Source: Stentor roeselii
Lineage: Eukaryota; Ciliophora; Heterotrichea; Heterotrichida; Stentoridae
Assembly (NCBI GenBank): GCA_006503475.1
Contig: RSEH01000155.1
Span: forward strand, 49,954 to 113,953
Direction of reading: 5' to 3'
Length of the DNA stretch: 64,000 bases
The translations under genes and the position numbers were made by a program. How positions within the stretch are numbered: position 1 is the first letter of the stretch; the number at the start of each line of letters is the position of its first letter. A model generated the notes under the pieces. That model made no database searches. It was not told where the DNA came from and saw only the letters and a list, made by a program, of their open reading frames with translations. This document shows, piece by piece, positions 17,818 to 29,800 of the stretch.

Positions 17818-18736
17818 TCAAATCTTCTTACTTTTTTTCTTTACCTCCTCTACAAGTGCGTTTTGTAGATCAGACAATTCATTTTCATTGATTTTTACGA
17901 TTTCTTCAACCAGGCTCCTCTCAGCATCATTCAAATCACACCTAAGAAGACAAAACAACACCTCAGTCCTAAAGTCTTTAAACCTATCCTCAAGATTTTT
18001 TTCTTTCAAAACTTCTCTAATAATAAACAAAGCACAAAACCTCGAATCTAATTCCTCGACTGCCTTAACCAAAGCCATCAACTGTACAAAACAAGCACTA
18101 GTTCTAATAATGGAAGAAAAAACCTCAAAAGCCTTTTTCCCCGTAAAACATCTGCAAAGAGTTCTAGTGACTTGTTCAGTCCAGATGACAAAGGGAAGCT
18201 GAACGATGCGTGACAAGAACAAAAAGACAGAAAGTTTATAATTTTCCTAAATAAATTCAACTTTTTCAGAGTTTTCGCAGGTTTGACAGATCATTTCAAC
18301 AAGTTCATTGATTTCAGTATTGTCAAAGAAAGTAAGACTGAGTAGGTTTTACTTGTTTGAAATTACTTCGAGGACTAGAGATATAAATCGCTTTTTAGAC
18401 ATGTACTTGTAGCGCCATTCGAGAAGGATTTCTAATAACTTGGGGCTTATCTTGGTGGAAGAGACTAAGGATTGGAAGATCTGAAGTAAGATTTACGTTT
18501 GCTTTCTCGGAAAAGGGAACTTTTTCACTTAGTAATACTTGGAAGTGACGTTTTTCTACGGATTTCATGCTTTGACGAGGGGGCTTCTGGCTTCCTACTA
18601 ATATGTTTTCTAGTGCGATCACTCGGGCTAAGCTGCTTTCGATAGAAGAAAATGAAGGAACTTCGCTACTGCTACGACATGCTGGTGTTTGAGATCCTTT
18701 TATTTCAGTATCTTTCTTTTTACGAAAGATAAACAT
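17818..18736 (-). CDS. Helical-repeat protein, four exons joined by three tiny introns
   Basis: Three short open frames are joined by removing introns at 18481-18496 (16 nt), 18338-18352 and 18247-18261 (15 nt each). The result is one frame of 290 codons from MFIFRKKKDTEIKG to EEVKKKSKKI. The N-terminal 75 residues are rich in S and charged. From about 75 onward the protein is alternating amphipathic helices (LLEILLEWRYKYMSKKRF, SLVLEVISNN, LVEMICQTCENSEKV, VLFCLLRCDLNDAERSLVEEI), suggesting an armadillo/HEAT-like solenoid. The family is not identified. The exact codon arithmetic and GT..AG ends make the structure firm, while function is open. A telomere-like repeat array lies directly upstream. 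Confidence 0.8.
18247..18261 (-). other. 15-nt intron
   Basis: The sense sequence is gttgaatttatttag, with a GTT donor, A at position 10 and a TAG acceptor. It is the third intron of the helical-repeat gene. Confidence 0.85.
18338..18352 (-). other. 15-nt intron
   Basis: The sense sequence is gtaaaacctactcag, with A at position 10. It is the second intron of the helical-repeat gene and interrupts an Asn codon. Confidence 0.85.
18481..18496 (-). other. 16-nt intron
   Basis: The sense sequence is gtaaatcttacttcag, with A at position 10. The 16-nt length is needed for the observed frame change in the helical-repeat gene. Confidence 0.85.
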
Positions 18737-18744
18737 TAATTATA

Positions 18745-19012
18745 AAGTCAGATTTACACCTTAACACCCAAATTAACACCCTACTTAACGCCCTAATGAA
18801 AAATCATAAAGTCAGAGTTAACACCCTACTTAACACTCTAATAAAAGTTCGAAAGCCAGATTAACACCCTAATGAAAAATCATAAAGTCAGATTTATACT
18901 TTAACACCCTAGTAACACCCTAGTTAACACCCTAGTTAACACCCTAATGAAAAATCATAAAGTCAGAGTTAACACCCTACTTAAAAGTTCATAGTTAACA
19001 CCCTAACACCCT
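18745..19012 (+). repeat. Interstitial telomere-like minisatellite
   Basis: About a dozen TTAACACCCTA-type words are spaced by a recurring linker (AATGAAAAATCATAAAGTCAG, three clear copies and two degraded ones). The end of the array contains back-to-back CCCTAACA CCCT. It fills the 374-bp spacer between the divergent helical-repeat and Rab-like genes, with the C-rich strand in sense with the Rab-like gene. Confidence 0.88.
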
Positions 19013-19110
19013 GAATATTTTCAAATCAAAAAATCTCTCAATCACTAAATTCACTAACCTAAAAATTCGCCTTATTCCTTCACCTATATTCAAAAATCCA
19101 AACAATAAAG

Positions 19111-19725
19111 ATGAACTTTCACAAAATTCTAGTAATCGGCGATGTAGCCGTGGGAAAAACCTCTCTAGTAAACCGAGTAGTCTACAACTCCTTCAGCGAA
19201 AAGTACAAAGCGACAATCGGTTGCGAGTTCGGCATAAAAATCATGAAAATAGACGGAGAAGAAGTAAGAATTCAGCTTTGGGACCTTGCAGGTCAAGACC
19301 GTCTCGGAGGAATTTCACGTTTGTACTGCCGAGACGCTCACGGGGCTTTAGTCGTGACAGACATAACAAGAGAAGACACTCTAGAAAAGGCGATTGGCTG
19401 GAAAAGTATCGTCGATGAACAAACAGCAAGCAACACAGGAGAACCTATTCCAATGATTTTATGTGTCAATAAATACGACCTCGCAGATAGTTCTGTTCAG
19501 ATCAATGAAGAGAAACTTGAACAGTTCGCTAAGGAAAAGAATTTTCATTCAGCTTTTTTCACTAGTGCTAAAACTGGAATGAATTCGGAAATCGCTGTGG
19601 AAACACTTGTTAGACAGGTCTTGAAGAAAATTGCACCGAATACGAAAACGCTTGAAGAAAACTTGGCTAGTGGAGCCAGTAAGATAATTCAGGCAAAGCA
19701 TGTTAAGAAAAAGAGTTGTTGTTAG
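19111..19725 (+). CDS. Rab32/Rab38-like small GTPase
   Basis: A 204-aa Rab. G1 is GDVAVGKT (10-17), switch I contains KATIGCEFGIK, G3 is WDLAGQD (57-63), G4 is NKYD (120-123), G5 is TSAK, and the C-terminus VKKKSCC carries the double prenylation cysteines. The run IQLWDLAGQDRLGGISRLYCRDAHGALVV resembles Rab32/38 (vesicle traffic to lysosome-related organelles), though ciliates have their own divergent groups. Position 63 is D in place of the usual E after GQ. It has a telomere-like array upstream and is the last ordinary gene before the inverted repeat. Confidence 0.9.
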   Translation: MNFHKILVIGDVAVGKTSLVNRVVYNSFSEKYKATIGCEFGIKIMKIDGEEVRIQLWDLAGQDRLGGISRLYCRDAHGALVVTDITREDTLEKAIGWKSIVDEQTASNTGEPIPMILCVNKYDLADSSVQINEEKLEQFAKEKNFHSAFFTSAKTGMNSEIAVETLVRQVLKKIAPNTKTLEENLASGASKIIQAKHVKKKSCC

Positions 19726-19828
19726 TGTTATATGAGTTTTGGATAGGTTTTGTTAGATTTGGTCAGATGAGTGAATTTTTTGTTGTTGGTTATTGTTTTA
19801 AGTATATAATTATGTTGGAATTATGCAT

Positions 19829-19993
19829 AAAAATTGAATATATTATTTGGCTTGATATCTTTATTGATCATTTCTTTGTTGTACTATGAAATTATCATAT
19901 TATCATATTTTATTTTGTTAAAATTAGTTATAAACTATTTAAATTAATACAGGTATATTTAGGCTGGTCCAAAATCTAAAAGAATCCTTTTTC
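19829..19993 (+). repeat. Left copy of a long inverted repeat
   Basis: This segment matches the reverse complement of 63835-64000. The first 77 bases are identical, and by eye there are seven substitutions and one indel over about 166 bp. It ends inside at AAAATCTAAAAGAATCCTTTTTC, after which similarity stops. The outer limit cannot be seen because the right copy reaches the window end; the gene-like 3' flank of the Rab gene suggests it starts not before about 19800. Confidence 0.93.
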
Positions 19994-20858
19994 AAGATAA
20001 AGGTGCATGGATTACAAAGAGATCCATTATTACAGACCGAAAATAGTGAAGATTCTACTGATTTAAGTATTTATCATAAGATAAGTAAAATTGTGTATAT
20101 TCACCTAAATAATCTATGGTGTATTGTGGTGTGTTAGGTCATGATGAAGGTTTGGTCATTTCAAGTATCGAAAATACCAAGTTATTTCTGGAGTATTGAG
20201 TCTAGTCAATAAAAAAAAAATAAAAATGGTATTTTTTTTTCTTTGTATGAGTTGACTTCAACGACAAAATTTTTTTAAAAGCGTAATTTAATGATTACTT
20301 AAACCTCTTTATGAAATTAATAAATTTATGAATTGGGGCTGCTCTAGATATTAATATTCAACTTTATTCAATCATTCAATATATTAACGAAGAATCCCAT
20401 CAATTAATATATAAAGTGAAATAATTGATTTTTGTTCTATTAGCATATATACAACTTTATAATATCCCAAGTTTTCAATAAAACATCGCAATCTCAATAC
20501 TTAAAGGTTTTTATACAAATATTTTTTTCAAAATCAATTTTGATGATTACACAAATCAGAGGCTGAATGAATTTGGATATTTTAATTGAGTTTAAATAAT
20601 ATACTATTTTTTATCTTAGAAAGATTATATGACTCGATTTAGGATATAATTTATGCTTAGTAATCAAGATATTAATAATCTAATATAATTTCAATACATT
20701 TCAAGATTAAAATAAAAAAAATGTAAGAATCATATACAATAGCTAAAATAAGTGCATAAAATAAGTATATATATTATTCTAGCCATGCTTTAAGTTTTAT
20801 CATAAAAAGAATCTTAAAAAAAATATAGACATATTGGATTTTATTTAAATTGTAATAA
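19994..20858. other. AT-rich 5' flank of the first giant gene
   Basis: No convincing gene is seen. The region has poly-A and poly-T tracts and ends in GTAATAAATG, the usual start context. It is about 865 bp long, against 280 bp for the corresponding interval before the second giant gene. Confidence 0.5.
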
Positions 20859-23800
20859 ATGAGACGATTTGATAATAAAAAACTTTGGCAGCAAGGTCAA
20901 GAAAAAATAAATAGCAATAAAGAAAAATTATATAGACTAAATGAAGAACAAAGTAAAGAAAAAATATATTTAGGAAACCAAATAGAAAAAGAAGAAGAAT
21001 TCCAAGAATATATTCATTATAAAGAAAAAAACCAACTGAACCAACAAGGCTATTATAAAGATGTTTCTTGCGAAAAGCAAAACCCTCAAGTTCCTTATCT
21101 ATCGGGAGTAGCGGACTCTCTGAATTTAAAAAAAAGTTCGCAAACGAGCTCTAAAATTAAATCAGATAATTTAAAAGATCAAAAAGTGGAGCTATTGCCA
21201 TTATCACTTGGCTCAATCATACCGATTAGATCAAATCAATTAAGTTCTAACCCAATTCAAAACCAAATTGATGTTAAACCTAAAAACCTGAGTGAATCAA
21301 ATACTGATCAAACATTATTAAATACAATTAATCTAGCTGATTTCAAAGAAAAATATCATAAAATTTTGTTTTGTGCTAAACACTCATCATACTATAATAT
21401 AATTTTCTATTATAGACAAGTAATCGAGTTTTGGGCTCAAGATGTTTTCGAGTTCACAGATTACCTTTAACTATATTATTTGATGTTTATCACGAATCAG
21501 CTATGGAAGAATGTAAAATCGATGATTATTTTATTTATGCTATAAATCATAAAATCGTTGAAAGAGAATCAAAATATTCAATAGATGCAATTTATTTTCA
21601 TGAATACTATAATCAATATGAAAGGGTTTTTCTACAAAAGTTTATATATCGAGAAAGGAAAGAGCATCGAAAAATTAACCAAGATAATGAAATCAGTTTT
21701 ATTTTTGACATAAATTTTGATAATATACACTTAAACCATACAATACTTCCAAATAATCTTACTTCATTCATTTGCTTCTCAAAATATCTTTTGAAAATCG
21801 ATAGAATTGATAAAATGAATTATTTATTAAATAGCTTCAAGAAAATATATATACCACCAAATGATATATATAGCCAATATGAAGAAAAAAATAAAATATT
21901 TAATCTAATCAAATTTCTTTACGCTGATGAATTTTCGATGACAAATCATATTACTCAAATACTCGATTTACTATCATTCATATCAAATAAAAAGGCTGAG
22001 ATATCACATATAGAGATTATTATTATCTTATTAAAGATAATAGATAAAAATTTGCAAGATATTAAGATTGATAAATCAAATTCTGACATTATTTTAAATC
22101 TTATGCTAAATGAAATTGATCAATCAGATACTGAATATTGGTTCAGCATTCTAACTCATATTGATAACAGAGATGACATAATTTTTCCTTTAATAAAATT
22201 AATGAATAAAGAAAAACCTTTAATAGGATTGATTAATAAAGAAAAATCTTCAAGTCTCTATAAAAAATTTAAAATTCTATTTTTATTAAAGACAAGTAAA
22301 CTTGATTTAAAACATGCAAATAAAATTTTATCATTAAATTTAGATTTGGAGGATAAACTTCAGATCCTAGAGCGTATCTTCGATGAAAATGAAAAAAAAT
22401 TAAATAAAAATGAAGGTTATCCAGATAGAATACTAGGAATTTCCAATCCTCATGGAAAACTATTATCTGAAGAAAATATTGGATTAAAAAATACAATAGA
22501 AGGTTTCCAATCAATATGTAAAACCGAAGAAAATTTAGAAAATAAAGATTCCCAAATTGAAATAATTTCTCTATCAAAAAGTATCATTTCGAAAGCATTT
22601 ACTTGTTATTATAGCCTTGATAAATTCTGTCATTATGTCAATAGTGTCTATAAACTTGAGAATAATATTTTTAAAAGTTTCATCTATCGAAAATACTTTA
22701 GAACACATTTTAAAGCTTTAGTAAACACAATTATGTATTTTCATGAATTAATTCAATTGGCAATTATTATTAACTTAAAGATCGATGAATTAATGAAGGA
22801 TTATAATTTGGAGATAATTATAAATAAGCTAAAAGAGAGATTTGAGGAAAGAATTTTATATAAAATTCTGAAGATAAGTTCAGCTAAGATACTTGAGATT
22901 AAAAAACATGATTTCGAAAAAATCCAATTAAAATATCCTTTGGAAGCTTTAGAAATTTTTGAGGATGAGATTCAATCTATTGAAGAAATTTATTCAAAAG
23001 AAGAATTAATGATATGGGCTCTGCATCTTTACTTCAATAAAATAAAAAATATATCAATCAAAGAATTTTATAATAATTTGGATAATATAAAAACCGAAGG
23101 AATTTCAGAAAGATTTTGTATTATGTACTTTGAATACAAAATTAATATCAATCAAGGTTTTAAGGGATTAATTGAAATAAAAAATCTGATAAACACAGTA
23201 AAAGGGAGATATTCCAAAAGCTTAAAATTACTTTTTGAGCAATTTTCCCAAGGTTACAGCTCTGAGGATTATAGAAAATTTATACTCAAATCTCCAGATA
23301 AATCCTCAAAATGGTTTTTTATACTAGCAAACCATAAAATTTTATACAAAATAAATCAGGAACTCTTGACAGCTATTCATCAAACAATAATAAAAATTTA
23401 CCATGATATTCAAAATCAAACTCTTTCTGTAGAAGAAGCTACTTCTATTATTCATCATGATGAAATTTCCAGAAAAGAGTTCATCAAATATTTAACTCTT
23501 GCATTATTGATAGATTTTAACAAGGTATTAGAAGACTATAGAGATAAGGAAAAATATAAAGAAGAAATTGAACAACATATATATGCTCTTACTGTTAAAT
23601 TTGAAGCCATTGAATATGAAAAACATCAACTAAACTCCTTTTTCTGTAATATTTTAGAAAAATACTGCGAAAACTATGATTCTGAAAATAAACAACTTTG
23701 GGAAAAATATAAAAATGAATATTCAAGCGGAATATTAAAATTCATGACTCCTGGTGAAAAAATCAGTAATCTTAAAGAAATTGCCCTCCAAGTTATCCAA

Positions 23801-26800
23801 GTGAGATCCTCAAAAGTCTTCATGAAATGTTTTTTTAAGCCAAAGTTGATTAAAAAAACATATCCACTCGAAGACCTAACATCAATTCTTAAAACCTCCT
23901 ATGACGAAATGAAAGTCTATTTATCCTCAACCTTTTCAAACCTTAACAAAACACGAGTTGTCGAACTAAGGCCAATCCTTTCGTCAATAGCCCACGCAGA
24001 AACAGAGATAACCCACATGAAGAAATTCATTAACATCACTCAAGAACATCAAACATTATTCATCGAGCTTCAAAAATTTCTGGGAATAGAGTCAAGCATG
24101 GGAAAATTCTGCGAATGTGTAAAACTGCAATGCGATTATTTCGAATTTTCCGAAGCGGTCAAAGATGCAGTTCCCAAAAGTATAGAATTCATTGAAAAAT
24201 GCATTAACCAGATCGATTCAATCACTTGCGAAGACTACTTAGAAATCACTAAAAGGACTTATCTATTACTAGTCAAAGATCTAGACGATGAAAAGATCTT
24301 TAATTTCATTAAAATCACTGAAGCCTTCGCTGACTCTTATGAATACCGGGAATTTTGCCTCAAAATCACTGGCGAAGAACTTGAAAACCTGAAAGAATCA
24401 GTAATTGACTTCGAAGATGTCCTGGTAATGACTAAAGACATTATTGACTTCCAAATGATTGTGGGTTTCGTTCAAAAAGTAAACAAAAAAAGAAACTTTA
24501 ATGCGCTTCTAAAAGTTTATGAAGACTACCTCGACCATAAAGACCAGAACTTCTCCCAAAAAGTTGAAATTTCTGTGAAAAAATTTCAGTTAAAAGAACT
24601 TCAACTGCCCTTGAAAGATCAGGCGAAAAGGCTTCAAATAATCCAAATTTACGAAAACTCACGAGTTAAGCTGATTCAAGAACATAACTCAGTCGAGTTC
24701 ATCTTGGAATACGACATGGTGAGAAACAACACCATTGTTAATACCTTTCGTTACAACTCTGAAAGTCTAAGCGATTTAAAAGACCTAGCGGCCTTAATGG
24801 AGAACAATAATGAAAAGGTTGATGAAATGAAAATCATGATTCAGTTCATTGAGTTTGTTAATGTTTTGTTCAGTGTTTTGGATACAATCAATAAATTAAA
24901 GTCACTGGGATATCCCAATATCGTCATTCCTCAAAATTTTATAATTATAAGCGCTGGAAATTTTGAGGAACTGTTGAGGATTTTAGATGAATTCAGTGGA
25001 TATTTGGATAATTGGGAAAAAAGCATCAACTCTGCTTATGAGAGTTCATATTTACTTACTAATTGTCATGGAAATCAGTTTTGGCTACTTGAAAATTACT
25101 TTAGAGGAGAACCTTGTGATCAGTCAAAGGCGCTGACTTTGTTGAAATTCTTGCAGAAAGAAGAAAGAGATCCCTGCTATTATTTTAATCCGAGCTGGTC
25201 AGTTGAGGAAAGACTAAAAGGCTTAGGCACTTATTTAGAAAATCTTGCTAACTGCAGGTCTATATCGATACTCGATTCAAACCTCGAACGAAAATTTGGA
25301 GGATTTATAACCCATGAGAATGGCATGGTGCTTTTCGTGAAGTACTCCAACCTTTTAAAAGGAATTCTTTCAATATTTCTGCTTTCAGGGAACAAGTTTC
25401 CATCATCAAGGCAAATTCTTTATTGTTCGAAAAACACCACATCAGTTGAGGTGAGAAGTTTTGTTTACAGATGCTTCCAAGATACGAGAAAGCGGCTTTA
25501 CATTCTTGTGAATAACGAAAACTTAAGTCCTGAGATTCAAACTGTCTTTTGTTACTATTTCCAGAAACTCATCGACGATGATTTCAATAAAAGTGCATGT
25601 TTTGGACTGTTGTCATTAGAGGACAAAAGCGTCATATATAATTTCTTCAAGTATCATAAATCTCTTAGATTCCAGCAGGTCAAGGATAGAGAGATGAGGA
25701 TTATGGATGATCACTTGGTAAGAAAATTGATCAATAGTATTGACGATAAAACTACTGTCATCACTTCGGCTGAAGCTGGATTTGGAAAAACTTTCAGAGC
25801 TCATTCGCTGGCAAAACAAAGTTCCAAAGAAATAATCGACTACTCCATCTCAGGTGAAATCAATTTAAGTTCAATAGTAAAAGACCTACTCGAGATCAAC
25901 CTAAAAGAAAACAAAATTTTGCTGCTAAACATTGGAGAAAACAACAACATTGGTTTAGTAAATGAGGTGATAATGAACCTCTCAATGTTCCGCACATTGA
26001 GCTCAGACACAGAAGTCTTCATTCTTCCGGACAACCTGACATTTTTTATCGAAGTGGCAAATACTTTCGATAACCTTCTGTATCAGTCCCTGGAATACTT
26101 GCATTACCTCCGCAACGAGCATATTTCCTCCTTCGACCTGGGCAATTTTCAGATACTTGAGATCGACTATAAAGAAATAAACCATGTTTGTAATTACCTG
26201 AAACTTTACAAAGAAGGGAATCTGGACCAAGAAGAAGTAAATTTTCACGAGCCTTCCTCGCAGATAATGCTAAATCAACAAGCAATCGTCTATCACCTCG
26301 AAAGCATAATCAAAGAAACAGGGAAAAAAATTAATAACTTCATACTTCTCAAGATTTTCATTCGAATCCTCAGTAAACTTCTCATCGGCTTCGAGAACTC
26401 GCCCTTTAGTATTTTTATAATTCAAGAAATGAAGATGTTCTTCAGGGAAAACAACATCGAATTTGTCGCTTTCGAGTTCTCGAAAGTAAGGTCTACTATT
26501 TTTAAAGCCCTTTTTGAAACCACTAACGAATTTACCAATGTTTCAGCTCAGAATGTTAAAAGTGAACAGCAAGATGCTTCTTGTGCCAAGATAACTGGAA
26601 ACAAGCAAATTCATGAATTGAACTTTAAGATGAAATCGAACTTTTCTAATCATTTTTTACTTCTTTTCACTGAGGATGGAGGAATTTCTTTTTACTATCG
26701 AGACCTGAATAAAGTGCCTAATGAGATCAAAAGGCTCATTTTTAGTCAGATAAACTTCAAGGAAGATGGAATTCGACTTGAGGGTTTTATAAAAAGTGAA

Positions 26801-29800
26801 AATTATCAGATTGAAGACTTTCAAACATTAACTCATGAGTCGTTTGTTCAAAAGCTCAATGGTTTTCGAAAATTTGTGGATATCCAATCAGGAAATATAA
26901 AGAAAGAAGACCAATCTAAAGAAGAGAAGACCAAAGAAGATAAAGCCAAGAGAGAAGGAAAAAATGAAGAAAAAACTGCGCCTCCGGCGCAGTTGGATGA
27001 GGAAGAAGAGAAGGTCGAAAAGAAGGAGAAAAGAAAATGGTCGAATTACTCAAATTACATGATTATAGCAGATAACTACCTGAAAATGTGCTCTATTTAC
27101 ATCAGGGCACAATTCTTGATCCCAATTATAATCATAGGAGAGACTGGAGTTGGAAAGACTTCATTGTTAAGGTTCTTTGTTAATGAAATCTTAAAAGAAA
27201 TTATTGACATTTTCTATGTTCATGCAGGACTGAGCAAGGCTCAGCTGATTCAACATATTCTACAAATCAATGAAAAAGCTCAGAGCTCTGCAAAACATGT
27301 CTGGATTTTACTTGACGAGTTTAACACCAATGAAAATGTTGGAGTTCTTTGTGAAATTATGATAAATCGTGTTGTGAATCGCATCAAACTCAGTGATAAA
27401 CTAATTTTTGTGGCTGCTTGCAACCAATATAGGCTTCGCTCGTTTAAGATCAAGTTTGATAATAATGTTGGGATTAAGAAAAAACAGAAAAATTTCAGTG
27501 AAACTCATGTGGTTTATCCTCTGCCAGACCGCATCATTCAACACACATGGGAATTCGGATCACTCTCTTTAGAAGATATGAAAAAGTACATAATAAGCAT
27601 GCTAGGAAGAGACTTGCTTTACTACAAAGAAAAATTTTGTGAACTTATAATGCTCGCGCACGAGACAGTAGCCCAAAGCGAAGACATGAGCAGTGTGAGC
27701 CTGCGAGATGTGACTCGTTTCATTCGGCTATTCAAGTGGTTTTTGCTCTCAAAACTAACACGCGAATCACTGGACAAAGGAGTCGAATACGAAGTGCCAA
27801 CAGACTCAAACGAAGTAATTCCTCGTTCCAAGTCACTAGAACTCGAATGCTCAGTATTGGCCTACTGCCACTGCTACTACCTTCGAATCAATTCTGACAT
27901 TGATAGAAGAAAATTCCTTGTAAGCGTTCAGTCCAGAAGCAAAATCTTGAAAGAAAATCAAATCCTTGAAATCCTTGACAGAGAACAAATGGACTACTTG
28001 AATAGAATGAAACTCACAAAAGAAGTCGCTAAGAATAAAGCACTTAAAGAAAATGTCTTCGCCATTATTCCTTGCATACTTGAAAGAATCCCGGTTTTCA
28101 TTTGTGGAAAAACTGGGTGTTCAAAGTCTTTATCAATTTCTCTCGTTTTTTCTAACTTGAAAGGACTAAAGTCTGAAGACCCATATTTTAAGACTCTCCC
28201 TGAATTAATTCAGGTCTATTATCAGGGATCTGAAATTTGCACTTCTGAAGAAATTCAGAAAATTTTTGATAAAGCTAAAAAGTTCTTGTTTAAGGAAAAT
28301 ACTACCTTGCTGCCTGTTATTATTTTTGATGAAATCGGAATTGCGGAAATTTCTGAAAATAATCCTTTGAAGGTTTTGCATAGTTTATTGGAACTGGAAA
28401 ATAATGATGTAGGGTTTGTTGCTATTTCCAATTGGAGACTTGATGCTTCCAAAATGAACAGATTTTTATACATCTCCCGATCAGAACCCAGCATAGAAGA
28501 ACTGATTCTGACAGGGAGCAATATCTTCGAGTCAATAGGTATCTCACACAAAGAAAACAAAGAACTAATCAATTCCCTTGCAATGAGCTACCAGGACTTA
28601 AAAGACTATCTAATCAGGCTAAAGTCACCCGGGCCCACTTTTCTAGACAAAGAAACCGAGTTGAGCATCTACAACAAAGACGTATACGGTTTACGTGATT
28701 ATTACTTCCTGCTTAAAAATATCTGCTTCAAAATGCGAGATAAAAAAGTGACCCAAAAAGAAGATATTTTCATTATAGCGAAAAGATCAATCGAAAGAAA
28801 CTTCGGAGGGTGGATTGATGCTTCTTCTTACATGCTTGAAAGATTCGCTGAACTCTATGAAATGACAAGTTACTTCAGACCTGAAGATGTCACTCCTGCT
28901 AACTCTTTAATCTCTGAAAGCTTCAAAGATAATAATTCAAGGTATCTGATGATTGTTGGGGATAGTGAAGTTACTACTTTTTTACTTGATAGGCAGATTA
29001 AACAAGAAATGAAAAATCATAAACTTATTGTTGGAAGTCTTTTGAAAGATGATATGAGTAGAGATTATGCTTTTAAAAAATTGAGTCTTCTTGTCCGTGA
29101 TATGGAAGCTGGAAATGCTATTACTTTGTGTAACCTTGATAGGATTTATAGCTCGCTTTATGACTTGTTTGATCAGAACTTGTCGGGAACTAGTAGGAAG
29201 TATTGTAGAGTCGCTCTTGGAGCTTTTTTTAATTCAAGATGCTACTTGCATCCTAATTTCAGAGTAGTTATTTTCATGGACAATGACCAAGAAAAAATCT
29301 CGAAACTCGACCCTCCATTCCTAAACAGATTCGAAAAGCACTACTTAACAATCGACGAGTTCCTAACAACAAAACAAAAAAAATCCTCTCAATCAATCCA
29401 AGACTGGGTCTTCAGCATAATCGGTGGAAACCCATTAAAAAACCCAAAAAAAGACAACTTCATCAATTTTTTCCCCTGTTTTTCAGAACAAGCAGTAAAA
29501 CTTCTACTCCTTCACATTACAGAGACAACTAAAGCCGAAATCAAAGTCGAAGACGAAGAATTCCAAAAAGAAGTCGAAAGACGTTGCAAGTCCCAATTGA
29601 TAAAAATTGCTTCAGTCGAAATAAAAATCATTGCCAGTAACTCAGACCTTGAAAAAGCCGAAAAAGATTTCATTAATTCTGAATGGAATCGATTTCACAA
29701 GAAGCAATTTCATGAAATTATCTTTAAACTACTTGAAAATAAGCAAAACTTTAAAAGGTTGATGATTGTGACTTACCAAAACGAACCTTTAACGCGAATC

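Noticed and set aside
21420-21500. A normal 15-16-nt intron at the frame break of giant gene 1
   Set aside because: The frame change needs a length of 3n+2. No GT..AG pair of 14 or 17 nt restores the alignment to the paralogue, and no other GT..AG pair I tried in the interval restores it either.
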